This document shows, piece after piece, positions 26,741 to 36,562 of a stretch of 54,168 nt of DNA. The stretch covers positions 1 to 54,168 of the forward strand of contig NZ_JASLER010000023.1 in NCBI RefSeq assembly GCF_030151085.1, read 5' to 3'. The first letter of the stretch is position 1. Each line of letters starts with the position of its first letter. The notes beneath the pieces are model-generated. The model was not told the DNA's origin, made no database searches, and was given only the letters and a program-made list of their open reading frames with translations. This DNA comes from Bacteroides sp. Its GTDB lineage: Bacteria; Bacteroidota; Bacteroidia; Bacteroidales; Bacteroidaceae. The position numbers and the translations under genes were made by a program.

Positions 26741-28201
26741 ATGAAAAAGTACTGCTGCCTACTCTTGTTCTTTTTGGCATCTTCTTGCCTGTTAGCACAA
26801 TCTCCCATGTCACCCAAGTTGCACACACACAATGGTAATCCTTTGCTGGACTTTATGTATGTTGCCGATCCAACAGCCGTAGCTTACGACGGACGAATCT
26901 ATGTCTATGGTACAAACGACCAACAAGAATACGATTTAGTAGGAAAAGAAAAAGAAAACAGTTATACACATATTCATTCGTTGGTTATGATGTCATCTGA
27001 CGATATGGTTAACTGGACTTATCATGGGTTCATCGATGTTAAAGCATTATCGCCATGGGGGCAGGTGTCGTGGGCTCCGTCCATTACCTCTCGTAAAGAA
27101 AAAGATGGGAAAACACATTTCTACCTTTACTATTCACACGGGGGTGGAGGGGTAGCCATGCTGACTTCCACATCTCCTGTAGGTCCCTGGCACGATCCGT
27201 TAGGGAAAAATTTGATTAGCCAAAACACACCAGGGTTAGTAAATTGCCCCGCTCCCTTCGATCCGGGAGTGACAATTGATGAAGAAGGAGTAGGCTGGCT
27301 GGCTTTCGGAGGTGGCGATAATGGATTTGGAGATTATATGCCGGGAACTCCCCGTATTGTAAGATTAGGCAAAGACATGATGAGTCTGGATAGTGAAATA
27401 GCAGAAATACCAGCTCCTTATTTTTTTGAAGCAAGCGAACTCAATTTTATAAATGGAACATGGGTTTATACCTACAATACTAATTGGAAAGAAAGAACAA
27501 CCTGGCCCTATTCCGGCATTGATAAACCCAGTAGATGCTGCATGAGCTACATGACAACCCAGACTCCGTTAGATAAAGATAGTTGGAAGTATAAGGATAA
27601 CTATTTCAAGAACCCTGGCGATTATGGCATGCCTTGGGGTAACAACCATACACATTTGGAGAAGTTTGAAGGAAATTATTATTTGTTTTATCATAGTTTA
27701 TCTCTGCAAAACTTCCGGGGTGCAAAGAATGGATATCGGAATGTGTGTGTAGAGAAGATTGATTTAGATGAAAACAATGTGATCATAAATATGGGAAGAG
27801 CGACTTCCGAAGGTCCGGCTCAACTCAAATTAATGAACCCCTACAACTGGCAACAAGCAGAAACTACATTTGCTACCTTAGGAGTTAAGTTCGCACCAAC
27901 TCATACACCCGGCAATATGGTAGCCATAGGATCAGAGAAAGGACAATGTATTGAAGTACATGGAATCAATTTTTCACAGGTACCCAATATCTTTGAAGTC
28001 AAAGTAGAAGGTAAGGGACAAATTGAAGTACGACTAGATCATAGTAAAGGCGATCTTATAGCACTATTGGAATTTGATAATGATACATTTAGTCCTGTTT
28101 CAACCAAAGTGCAACAAAAAGTAAATGGAACACATAATCTCTGCTTCGTCTTTGGAAAAGGGAACTTCAAATTTGATGAATGGAGATTTAAAAGCAAATA
28201 A
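26741..28201 (+). CDS. GH43 enzyme with C-terminal CBM6-like domain, exported
   Basis: Probable arabinofuranosidase or xylosidase of 486 aa. A signal peptide ends near LLAQ (residue 20). The catalytic propeller (about 30-350) shows base Asp43 (VADPTAV), modulator Asp174 (PFDPGV) and acid Glu230 (FFEASEL). Residues about 355-486 form a beta-sandwich resembling CBM6 (GQCIEVHGINF, GKGQIEVRLDH). It is divergent from HTCS-2 and convergent with susD-2, with a strong terminator between. The propeller-plus-CBM6 layout is common among arabinoxylan-specific GH43s. Specificity cannot be decided from sequence alone. Confidence 0.87.
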   Translation: MKKYCCLLLFFLASSCLLAQSPMSPKLHTHNGNPLLDFMYVADPTAVAYDGRIYVYGTNDQQEYDLVGKEKENSYTHIHSLVMMSSDDMVNWTYHGFIDVKALSPWGQVSWAPSITSRKEKDGKTHFYLYYSHGGGGVAMLTSTSPVGPWHDPLGKNLISQNTPGLVNCPAPFDPGVTIDEEGVGWLAFGGGDNGFGDYMPGTPRIVRLGKDMMSLDSEIAEIPAPYFFEASELNFINGTWVYTYNTNWKERTTWPYSGIDKPSRCCMSYMTTQTPLDKDSWKYKDNYFKNPGDYGMPWGNNHTHLEKFEGNYYLFYHSLSLQNFRGAKNGYRNVCVEKIDLDENNVIINMGRATSEGPAQLKLMNPYNWQQAETTFATLGVKFAPTHTPGNMVAIGSEKGQCIEVHGINFSQVPNIFEVKVEGKGQIEVRLDHSKGDLIALLEFDNDTFSPVSTKVQQKVNGTHNLCFVFGKGNFKFDEWRFKSK

Positions 28202-28215
28202 AATTATAACAGAAA

Positions 28216-28254
28216 GAGGGTGAATTCCATGGCGTCTCCATAAAATTCACCCTC
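28216..28254. terminator. Bidirectional terminator between GH43 and susD-2
   Basis: A perfect 11-bp stem (GAGGGTGAATT at 28216-28226, complement at 28244-28254) with a 17-base loop lies between the convergent stop codons. Confidence 0.8.
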
Positions 28255-28303
28255 ATATTAAATTAACCTATCTAAACCATGTACAGAGTTCTGTACGCAT
28301 TCA

Positions 28304-30244
28304 TCAATAACCAGGATTCTGATATGCTTTCTTTTCTTCGGCAGACATCTCCATACCATCGAGTTGTCCTTGTGGGATAGGACGCAGATAGTGGTACTTC
28401 TCAATCGTGCGTGTATAAGTTTTAGGAGTATGGTCGCCCTTAGCACTACCACAGATTATATAAGTATCTGCATATTCGTTCCACTTCTGCGTACGAACCA
28501 AGTCAAACCAACGATAACCTTCTCCATAAAATTCACGTGAACGCTCATCCAAAATATAGTTGATGTCAATCGTAGCAGGAGTAGCTGCCGTCATGGCTGC
28601 ACTGTTATCTGCAACTACTTCTTTATTCATAGCATTACTGAATGTCCACTTACCGGCACGGGCACGCAATACATTAATAAGTTCGCGGGCACTTTTTCCT
28701 GCTTTCACTGTTGCACCCTCTACAGCAGCTTCTGCCGCGAGTAGATAAAGTTCAGAGAATTTGGCAATATTAAAAGGACGGGTGCTAGCTGCATTCGGTT
28801 GTCCCGCTCCTGTACCATTATCTGTACGATATGGGCCTAGCTTCCAGAATCCGGGATATACAATACGGCTGATACCATCCAAGTCAACGACATAATCGGC
28901 ACATCCCGGTAGAGTTCCGGCTCCAATATTACTGCCACCGGCATCAGTCGGATATGTGATATTTGCATCATTCTCAGTAAGGAAAGTCAGGAGAGGATCA
29001 CCTTCTTTCACCTCCATATCATTAGCATTCTTAACAGAAGTCCATGTCTGATTATTGGTTGACCAATTGCCACGATACACAGTAACAAAAGTTCCATCAA
29101 AACGGGAATCATTCTTCTTATCGGCAAAAGTCTTGAAGAATACACCTTGAGGAGGAGCCATACGCGTCCAAGGACGACCATACGACTGTTCAGCAATACG
29201 AATAATCGGATTGACTTTTGCACCATTAACTGTAGATTGAACATCCGTATAGTTCCAAGTCATCATCCAGCCGGCAAAGTTATCAGGAGCAGAACCACTA
29301 CCATAAGTCAAACTACCACCGTTATAATATTCATCTTCCTGTGTATGATCAGCGTAAAGCAAAATTTCTTTATTACGATCGTTAGGCCCTAAATTTACTC
29401 TGTAGAAACTGCTTTCCAAACCATAAGATCCGGGATTATCAATAGCTTCAGTTGCTACATTGTAGGCTTGTTGGAAATACCAATCAGCATCATGACCATC
29501 AGGATCTGTGCGAGCACATTCGGGATAAGTAGGAATATCATTAGGATTCTTCAACCACCAGGCATAAGTCAAATATGCTTTAGACAAATACAAACGGGCT
29601 ACGGTCTTAGTCACTCCTCCTGTCATACGAGGTGCATCCGGCAAATTCTCAACGGCAGTCAACAAATCAGGAAATATAGCCTTTGTATATACTTCAGGAA
29701 CAGTGTTACGTACAGAGGTACGTGAAGGGGTAATATTGAATTTCAATTCACCAGCACCTAAATCCAATGGAACTCCGCCAAAGGTCTGTACCAACAAGAA
29801 ATAATCGAATGCACGGAAAAAGCGCGCTTCAGACACAAGAGATTCCTTAACACCTACTTCCGCCCCATTCTCAATTACACCATTGGCTGTATTTATATTA
29901 GAAAAAGCGACTCCCCAAATCACATCCGAACGGCTACTACTGGCAGTCAAACTGCCTACACCGGATAAATCGGCATCTTTAAAGTTTCCATCGGCAGACT
30001 GAGCATAAGTAACTTCATCGGTTCCTGTCAAACAAGAATTATAGTAGTAAGCTTGTCCATAAATATAGCGCAAATGCGCATACATAGAGGTAATACCACC
30101 TTCTACTCCTTTTTCAGTTTTAAAGAAAGTCGGGTCATAGGCGCTACGTGGTTGTTCATCAAGAATACCTGAACAAGATGTAGCCAAGAACATAGCCAAT
30201 GCGGCTGTTCCCAAAACTCTTATCTTTGTAAATATTGGTTTCAT
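28304..30244 (-). CDS. SusD/RagB-family outer-membrane lipoprotein (pair 2)
   Basis: A 646-aa surface lipoprotein (lipobox ATSC, Cys24) that would cap the SusC-2 channel. Family features: N-terminal SGILDEQPRSAYDPTFF, the EARFFRAFDYFLLVQTFGGVPL helix segment (about residues 140-161), and the C-terminal DERSREFYGEGYRWFDLVR block, ending YQNPGY. The start is 18 bp after the SusC-2 stop. No enzyme gene follows in this operon, so the pair depends on enzymes encoded elsewhere in the window. Sharing an operator array with the GH10/GH67 operon ties it to xylan fragments. Confidence 0.95.
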   Translation of the reverse strand: MKPIFTKIRVLGTAALAMFLATSCSGILDEQPRSAYDPTFFKTEKGVEGGITSMYAHLRYIYGQAYYYNSCLTGTDEVTYAQSADGNFKDADLSGVGSLTASSSRSDVIWGVAFSNINTANGVIENGAEVGVKESLVSEARFFRAFDYFLLVQTFGGVPLDLGAGELKFNITPSRTSVRNTVPEVYTKAIFPDLLTAVENLPDAPRMTGGVTKTVARLYLSKAYLTYAWWLKNPNDIPTYPECARTDPDGHDADWYFQQAYNVATEAIDNPGSYGLESSFYRVNLGPNDRNKEILLYADHTQEDEYYNGGSLTYGSGSAPDNFAGWMMTWNYTDVQSTVNGAKVNPIIRIAEQSYGRPWTRMAPPQGVFFKTFADKKNDSRFDGTFVTVYRGNWSTNNQTWTSVKNANDMEVKEGDPLLTFLTENDANITYPTDAGGSNIGAGTLPGCADYVVDLDGISRIVYPGFWKLGPYRTDNGTGAGQPNAASTRPFNIAKFSELYLLAAEAAVEGATVKAGKSARELINVLRARAGKWTFSNAMNKEVVADNSAAMTAATPATIDINYILDERSREFYGEGYRWFDLVRTQKWNEYADTYIICGSAKGDHTPKTYTRTIEKYHYLRPIPQGQLDGMEMSAEEKKAYQNPGY

Positions 30245-30261
30245 AGTGATCGAATGCTTAA

Positions 30262-33200
30262 TTAAAATGTCAAGTTAATACCAAATAAATAATTACGAGT
30301 AGAAGGTGCATTAGTACCTACAGTCAAGAATCGGTTCTGAATGCCGCTTGTTACAGCTACATTCTCATTTCCATAAGAGTTGGTTTCAGGATCTAATCCT
30401 GTTTCCTTGTGGAATGGAGAACAAATGATAAAAGGATTCTGTACTGTTATATAAGCACGCAGACTCTGAACACCCAAATGCTTCAGCCATTGCTGTTTCT
30501 CAAAGTTATAACCCAGTGAGATATTGCGGACTTTCCAGTAAGAAGAATCAAAATATCCCAGTGTACTACCATATTTCGGGTTATCACCACTTTGGATACC
30601 ACCCGGTTTCGGATACTTAGCATTCGTATTCTCTTCTGTCCAATAGTCTACATCTACTTGTCCACGACGTCCTGTCAGCATATTCAGATAACCATTAGAA
30701 TGATGTAATGTACTGATTAGTTTACCTCCGTATCTGAAAGCAGTGATAATATTCAAGTCAAAACCTTTGTAAGCTACGCGTGTGCTGAAACCACCTTGGA
30801 ATTTCGGTTCCATGCTGATAACCTGACGGTCTTCCGGACCAATCTGACGGGTCGGAGTTCCATCTGCATTATAATCACCGGTATATTTCACTTTAATCAT
30901 ACCTACGTTTCCACCCGGTTCAAGAATATTGAGATAAGGATCGCCTTCCTGCCATAAACCAATCTTTTCATAATCATAGATGGCATCAATAGGATGACCC
31001 ACAAACCAGTTGTTTGCCTCATCTTTGCCATCTTTATCTCCATTAGAGGCAAGTTCAGTCAATTTGTTACGGTTAGCGGCAAGATTCAGACTGGCATCCC
31101 AAGTCCAACCATTATAGTTATCAAGAATAGTACCATTCAAAGTGAATTCAATACCCTTATTCTCTGATTTACCGACATTACCCACGTAACTGCTTACACC
31201 TGAGGTAGAAGGTAGATTGACACTCTGTAATAAATCATTCGTTCTCAATACATAATATTCCAATGTACCGGACAAACGACCATTAAACATCGTAAAATCC
31301 AAACCTAAGTTCAAAGTAGAAGAATATTCCCAACCTAGATCAGGATTAGGTAATGCAGAAACATAATATCCTGTAGAGTAACCGGTAGAACCAAAATTAT
31401 AAGGACGGGTAGAAAGGCTACCAAGAGTAGCGTATGGATTTACCGATTGATTGGAAGTCTGACCATAACCTACGCGCAGTTTCAAAATATCCAACCATTT
31501 GACATCCTCCATAAAGGATTCCTGACGAATATTCCAACCCGCAGATACAGCTGGATAAGTGTGCCACTGATGTCCTTTTGCTAGACGTGAAGAAGCATCT
31601 GCACGTACTGTAGCCATCAACATATAACGATTGTCGTATGTATACATAGCACGTCCCATCCATGACATCAAACCACTCTTCTGATAATCCCAATCACTAG
31701 GATTGACGGTGATAGTACCTTCTGCACGACCTATATTATAATATTGAAAATATTCAGCCGGAATATCTTTACCTGAAAGTTTAGACTTGGTATATACTGT
31801 TTGTTCCGCAGAATACATACCCACAACATTAAACTGGTGTTTACCAATAGTACGATCGTAAGTCAACAAGTTTTCAACAGCCCAGTTAGTAGTCTCCGAG
31901 TGTGACAAGGAAGCTGTAGATGGAGTTGTTACAGTAGTACTGTTTACACCTTCACCGGTGAATGAGCCACCTTTGCTCGAACGATAATTCAAACCCAAGT
32001 TTACACGATATTTAAGTCCTTTAATCCATGGGCACTGTATTTCGGCAAACAAGTTATTATAAGTACCGTATGCTTGCGTTTCGCTCAACCAAGTATCTTC
32101 AAGACTCTCTGCAACATCACGGGTTAGTACAAATGTCTCATCTTGAGCCATCTTTACTGTACGTTTCAGAGTACCGTCTTCGTTATATGGATTAGCAATG
32201 GGTGTCATGGACAATACATTATAAAGACCGATATTCGAGCCTTTCGTCACATTATAATTAGAGTTAGTTGTCAAACCGAAACGGAAGTATTTACCTACGC
32301 CCTGATCGAATGAACCACGTAACGAATATCGAGTATAGTTTTGAGTAGGAATAACGCCTTGGTCTTTATAATAACCGGCACCAAAGCTATAACTACCATT
32401 ATTAGTACCGCCTCCTACACTGATATCATGACTCGTTACCATACCATTACGATACATCAAGTCTTGCCAATCAGTATCAGTATCATCCGATTCATCCAAC
32501 GAATTAGTAAATTTACCTGCATACTTACGCATCTCTGCATACTTCTGCCCGCTCATCATAGGGTATTTGGAGAAAACTTTCTTCAGTCCTACATAACCAT
32601 TGTATGTGAACTTAGCCGGAGTACCTTGAGCACCTCTCTGAGTTGTAATCAAAATAACACCATTGGCACCACGTGAACCATAGATAGCAGTAGAAGAAGC
32701 ATCTTTCAGGATATCCATGCTCTTGATATCGCTTGGATTAATATCAGACAAGTTTCCCATGAAAGGAATACCATCCAAAACAACCAACGGATCATTGGAA
32801 GCATTCAGAGAACGTGTGCCACGAATACGAATCTGCATCGAAGCTCCCGGTTGTGAAGAAGTCTGAGCCATGTCCACACCGGCAATACGATTCTGTAAAG
32901 CATAGGTAATGTTCGTAGCAGGAACTTCGCGTAACTTATCACCTTGTACGGAAGCGATAGAACCGGTAACATCCGACTTACGTGCCGTACCATAACCAAT
33001 AACTACGACTTCCTCCAAAGCTTTAGAGTCTTCATTTAAGGTAACTTTCAGATCCGCATTACCTTTTACCGGTATCTCCTGGGTAATATATCCTATATAA
33101 GAGATTACCAAGATTGCGTTCTTCTTTACCGAGAGTGAGAAGTGACCGTCCAAATCGGTTATCATACCATTGGTCGTACCTTTTTCTGTAACATTAGCAC

Positions 33201-33333
33201 CGATAACCGGTTCACCAGTATTGTCTATTACCGTACCCTTTACTGTAATACCCTGTGCAAAGCCCCACAGAGGTATCAAGCAGAGTAAAAACAATAGCCC
33301 AAAGGCTTTAAAGTTGAAATTAGTGTCTTTCAT
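30262..33333 (-). CDS. SusC/RagA-family TonB-dependent transporter (pair 2)
   Basis: A 1023-aa outer-membrane importer. Order: signal peptide ending GFAQ (about 27); carboxypeptidase-regulatory-like domain (about 30-105, VKGTVIDNTGEPVIGANV); TonB-box region EEVVVIGYGTARK; plug (about 125-235, VVLDGIPFMGNLSDINPSDIKS and GANGVILITTQRG); barrel ending INLTF. It leads a two-gene operon with susD-2. About 160 bp upstream lies a -7 box and a four-site ATGTAACRT array identical in type to that of the xylan operon 30 kb away. Import of glucurono- or arabinoxylo-oligosaccharides is inferred from that link. Confidence 0.95.
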   Translation of the reverse strand: MKDTNFNFKAFGLLFLLCLIPLWGFAQGITVKGTVIDNTGEPVIGANVTEKGTTNGMITDLDGHFSLSVKKNAILVISYIGYITQEIPVKGNADLKVTLNEDSKALEEVVVIGYGTARKSDVTGSIASVQGDKLREVPATNITYALQNRIAGVDMAQTSSQPGASMQIRIRGTRSLNASNDPLVVLDGIPFMGNLSDINPSDIKSMDILKDASSTAIYGSRGANGVILITTQRGAQGTPAKFTYNGYVGLKKVFSKYPMMSGQKYAEMRKYAGKFTNSLDESDDTDTDWQDLMYRNGMVTSHDISVGGGTNNGSYSFGAGYYKDQGVIPTQNYTRYSLRGSFDQGVGKYFRFGLTTNSNYNVTKGSNIGLYNVLSMTPIANPYNEDGTLKRTVKMAQDETFVLTRDVAESLEDTWLSETQAYGTYNNLFAEIQCPWIKGLKYRVNLGLNYRSSKGGSFTGEGVNSTTVTTPSTASLSHSETTNWAVENLLTYDRTIGKHQFNVVGMYSAEQTVYTKSKLSGKDIPAEYFQYYNIGRAEGTITVNPSDWDYQKSGLMSWMGRAMYTYDNRYMLMATVRADASSRLAKGHQWHTYPAVSAGWNIRQESFMEDVKWLDILKLRVGYGQTSNQSVNPYATLGSLSTRPYNFGSTGYSTGYYVSALPNPDLGWEYSSTLNLGLDFTMFNGRLSGTLEYYVLRTNDLLQSVNLPSTSGVSSYVGNVGKSENKGIEFTLNGTILDNYNGWTWDASLNLAANRNKLTELASNGDKDGKDEANNWFVGHPIDAIYDYEKIGLWQEGDPYLNILEPGGNVGMIKVKYTGDYNADGTPTRQIGPEDRQVISMEPKFQGGFSTRVAYKGFDLNIITAFRYGGKLISTLHHSNGYLNMLTGRRGQVDVDYWTEENTNAKYPKPGGIQSGDNPKYGSTLGYFDSSYWKVRNISLGYNFEKQQWLKHLGVQSLRAYITVQNPFIICSPFHKETGLDPETNSYGNENVAVTSGIQNRFLTVGTNAPSTRNYLFGINLTF

Positions 33334-33492
33334 AAAAACATGCTTAAATTAATAATATAAATGGTTAATTCTAATCGAGTAATAGTAATAAGGTATTATT
33401 CTACGTTTTCATACTTATTATTTTAAAGGTTAAACATTCTCTGAGTTTATCTGCAAAACCGAAATAACACTATCGATTTACTTTCATGCAGA

Positions 33493-33500
33493 CAAAGTTA
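33493..33500 (-). promoter_or_regulatory. Putative -7 box of susC-2
   Basis: The minus strand reads TAACTTTG (TAnnTTTG), 32 bp downstream of the proximal operator site. The start near 33489 would leave a leader of about 155 nt before the ATG at 33333. Confidence 0.65.
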
Positions 33501-33531
33501 TTAACTCGTATGAAAACGGCTCAATGATTAT

Positions 33532-33601
33532 GATACATGTTCTTTATTCCGTGTTACAGCATTCTGAAATGATGTAACATTATATTTCGACCGCATTACA
33601 T
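33532..33601 (-). promoter_or_regulatory. Four-site 21-bp operator array upstream of susC-2
   Basis: Minus-strand sites run ATGTAAT (33601-33595), ATGTTAC (33580-33574), CTGTAAC (33559-33553) and ATGTATC (33538-33532), exactly 21 bp apart. The proximal site ends 32 bp before the -7 box at 33500. This is the same motif and layout as at 755-824 and 36342-36411. Confidence 0.75.
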
Positions 33602-33710
33602 AATACAATTAACATGCAGTATATCAACATTATATAACAATCATTTATAAAAGAAGAAAGCACTAAATTATAAAGTCAAACAACACAAATACAATAGTAT
33701 TTATACTTAA

Positions 33711-33747
33711 AAGAGCACGATTTCCACTATTGGATAATCGTGCTCTT
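33711..33747 (-). terminator. Terminator after GH115
   Basis: A perfect 12-bp stem (AAGAGCACGATT at 33711-33722, complement at 33736-33747) with a 13-base loop lies about 30 bp past the GH115 stop and isolates it from the susC-2 control region. Confidence 0.8.
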
Positions 33748-33778
33748 ATATATTAAGAATAAATTTGTTTAGTAAGAG

Positions 33779-36268
33779 TTATAAAGTCTCAGGAGCTCCT
33801 AAAAATGAAGGTTTCAATCCCCCGAAATCAATCATGATTTTCTGTATAACCAAAGCAGGATCCAAAGGACGGATACGCAATGTATGTTTTCCATTCTTTT
33901 CCAATGCATGTTTAGTCTGCGTATCAATAACATGTTCTGCCTGCCATTTACCCAAATCACCACGATAATCACCATTAATATTCACTATTTGTTCTTCTCC
34001 CCCATCCAGGCTTACAGCATAACGCAGGCCCCTATTATTATTAAAATTCAAGGTTGAGGAGAAACGTACCAAGACAGACGTCTCACCACAATATTCTGCT
34101 TCAAAATCATATTCCAGATACATGCCATTATCCGGTGTTACAGTACAGGGAGAAGTGGTTACGGCAGATAAAGTACGTCCTAGATTGGGAATTGTAATCC
34201 ATTTAGCAGAAGTTCCGTTGGAGGAACGGGTATAGTGTTCAGCCTCTATGGATATATAACCCTCTTTCTCTTTAAATAAGTAAGGTGCAGAGGCCATACG
34301 TGTTTCAGGGATTACAGAAACTTCGGGCATACTATTATATTTAGGATCATTCCAAGATGTATATCCGATATGTGTCTGATCCATCATATGATTCCATTTA
34401 CCTCCTCTGATAATGTGGTTATAGTGATAAGTCAATACAGAATCACGCTCAAAACATTCACGTACTTTTCCAGCCCATTGATTGGCTTTAGGATCGTTAT
34501 TCCGGGCGAGATTGCGATTCATGGCAAGTGCATAATACATATCATACAGATTGGAACATGCCTGAATGGGGAAAAGTACCAATTGGTCAAAAGCATCTCG
34601 ACGATTTTCAGGCATTAGATAATAGAGTTTCAAAGCATCCAAAGCCAATGCAGAGTAGTCGTCTCTCACTTGCTGCCATTCGTTATAGTTCTCCAAACTA
34701 TAGGTTTTATCATTCAGCAGTTCGGGAGTGACACGGCGGTTGTATTTCGTATAAGTATCCATCAACCGGGCAGCTTCTTTGGCATACTTTGATCCGAATT
34801 GTTGCTTGCAGAAGTTTTCCACATGCTGAAAAAGATTATTCTCATTGAACTGATGAGGATTCCATGCCATGTCCAGGAAGAAAGTTATAGGATATTCCAT
34901 CGGTTTGAAATCGCCGACATTCACTACCCAAAGCTGACGCACGCCATATTCATAAGTCAAAGTCATCTGTTCCCAGGTACGTTGTATTTGGGTAATATTA
35001 ATCCACTTGGAATTTCGCGGCGCACCTACATAGTCGAAGTGATAGTACATGCCGTAACCTCCTTTACGAGGGCGTGCATTCAGATCAGGCAATTTACGTA
35101 CATTTCCCCAATTATCATCACACAGCAGCAGGGTCACATCATCAGGCACACGCATGCCTTTATCATAGTATTCCTGTACCTCTTTATATAGTGCCCAAAC
35201 TTGGGGAGTCTCAGATGCTTTCTTTCCGGTTGCTTTGGCAATGATTGCACGCTGGTCTTTGACAATATTCTGAAGCAAAGAAATATTGGCACTTTCGCTC
35301 ATCGGTTCGTCACCATCACCACGCATGCCAACGGTTATAACAGCTTCCCAATCTTTGCAACGTTCCATTCCTTTTTGCCAAAAGTCACGAAGAGTTGCAC
35401 CATTCTTCTTATAATCCCACACACCGGTTCCGCGACGTTTCCAGTCTTGTTGTGCCAATCCTAACGGTTCATGGTGGGATGTTCCCATTACAATTCCCAT
35501 TTCATTAGCGAGTGGACCGTTCAGAGGATCATCATCATAGAAGGCACTGTTCCACATGGCGGGCCACATAAAATTACCTTTCAGGCGAAGTACCAATTCG
35601 AACAGTTTTTCATAGAACTTACTGTTAAAGCCACCAAAAGTTTGTGTTGCCCAATTCCCTAATGAAGGCCATTCATCATTGAGGAAGATACCACGATACT
35701 TCACTGCCGGTTCGCCGTCAGTATAAGTTCCTGCCCTAATGAAGATAGCGTCCCGTTGGTCTACAGGCACATCCGCCCAATAATACCAAGGAGATATGCC
35801 TATTTGTGTAGACAGTTCATAGACTCCATAGATAGTGCCGCGTTTATCACTTCCGGCAATAACCACCGCTTCATCTACTCCAGCCAACGGTTGCTTTACG
35901 GTACAGATGATGTATTTTTCATTTTTCCCTTGCAAGTCATCGGCATTGATCTTGCCGGATTGAACGAGTTGCTTTATCCAGCTACTATTGTCCAACGAAC
36001 CGATAATCAGTATACGTTTCCCGGTCGGAGCGTTCGTCAATTCCGGTTTTATACCGGTTACCTTCAGTGCATCTGTTTGTAAGTTATCAACTGCACGGAG
36101 TACTCCTTTGTCTTCCTGCTTATCCACTAAAATAGGACACGCCTCTCCCTTACGTATCCAAGCAAAGCCAATAGGGTCTGTAGTTACAAATCGCTCCGTC
36201 GCGACCAATGGTTGCAGAAAGAACAAGCCTATCAAACATCCCAAAATCCAACTGAAATTTCTTTTCAT
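33779..36268 (-). CDS. GH115 xylan alpha-1,2-glucuronidase
   Basis: Removes (4-O-methyl-)glucuronic acid from internal xylose units of glucuronoxylan, which GH67 cannot do, so the two are complementary. I start at the ATG at 36268, directly before the signal peptide (MKRNFSWILGCLIGLFF); an ATG nine bases earlier is also possible. About 829 aa. Family blocks seen: KYRGIFLNDEWPSLGNWA (about 195-212), RLKGNFMWPAMWNSAF, GTSHHEPLG and ITVGMRGDGDEPMSE. The C-terminal domain (about 670-829) begins near YISIEAEHYTR. It stands alone, with a terminator after it and its own four-site operator array. Family call is secure; exact substrate decoration is not. Confidence 0.93.
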   Translation of the reverse strand: MKRNFSWILGCLIGLFFLQPLVATERFVTTDPIGFAWIRKGEACPILVDKQEDKGVLRAVDNLQTDALKVTGIKPELTNAPTGKRILIIGSLDNSSWIKQLVQSGKINADDLQGKNEKYIICTVKQPLAGVDEAVVIAGSDKRGTIYGVYELSTQIGISPWYYWADVPVDQRDAIFIRAGTYTDGEPAVKYRGIFLNDEWPSLGNWATQTFGGFNSKFYEKLFELVLRLKGNFMWPAMWNSAFYDDDPLNGPLANEMGIVMGTSHHEPLGLAQQDWKRRGTGVWDYKKNGATLRDFWQKGMERCKDWEAVITVGMRGDGDEPMSESANISLLQNIVKDQRAIIAKATGKKASETPQVWALYKEVQEYYDKGMRVPDDVTLLLCDDNWGNVRKLPDLNARPRKGGYGMYYHFDYVGAPRNSKWINITQIQRTWEQMTLTYEYGVRQLWVVNVGDFKPMEYPITFFLDMAWNPHQFNENNLFQHVENFCKQQFGSKYAKEAARLMDTYTKYNRRVTPELLNDKTYSLENYNEWQQVRDDYSALALDALKLYYLMPENRRDAFDQLVLFPIQACSNLYDMYYALAMNRNLARNNDPKANQWAGKVRECFERDSVLTYHYNHIIRGGKWNHMMDQTHIGYTSWNDPKYNSMPEVSVIPETRMASAPYLFKEKEGYISIEAEHYTRSSNGTSAKWITIPNLGRTLSAVTTSPCTVTPDNGMYLEYDFEAEYCGETSVLVRFSSTLNFNNNRGLRYAVSLDGGEEQIVNINGDYRGDLGKWQAEHVIDTQTKHALEKNGKHTLRIRPLDPALVIQKIMIDFGGLKPSFLGAPETL

Positions 36269-36302
36269 AGTACACATATAATCTTAACTATTATTACTTC
36301 CA

Positions 36303-36310
36303 CAAATATA
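36303..36310 (-). promoter_or_regulatory. Putative -7 box of GH115
   Basis: The minus strand reads TATATTTG (TAnnTTTG), giving a start near 36299 and a leader of about 30 nt to the ATG at 36268. It lies 32 bp from the proximal operator site. Confidence 0.65.
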
Positions 36311-36341
36311 GCCAATGCCAATAACAGTAGACATTTATAGT

Positions 36342-36411
36342 GATACGAGTACTTTAGATGACATTACATGAAACTGCAAGTACGTTACATTTTCTTCCTT
36401 ATACGTTACAG
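36342..36411 (-). promoter_or_regulatory. Four-site 21-bp operator array upstream of GH115
   Basis: Minus-strand sites are CTGTAAC (36411-36405), ATGTAAC (36390-36384), ATGTAAT (36369-36363) and a weaker TCGTATC (36348-36342), spaced 21 bp. The second is followed by GTA, giving ATGTAACGTA, identical over ten bases to the site at 776-785 of the xylan operon. Confidence 0.72.
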
Positions 36412-36562
36412 ACTGCCTGATAATCATCTTATAACAAATAATAAGAGCATTCCTTTTTTACTAAATAATCGAATTTCTTCGTACTCATTTGAACCAATGC
36501 AGGGCGGGTATGTTGTCTAAGCAAAACTGATTTTAATAATAACCATTAAAACTAACTAGATT

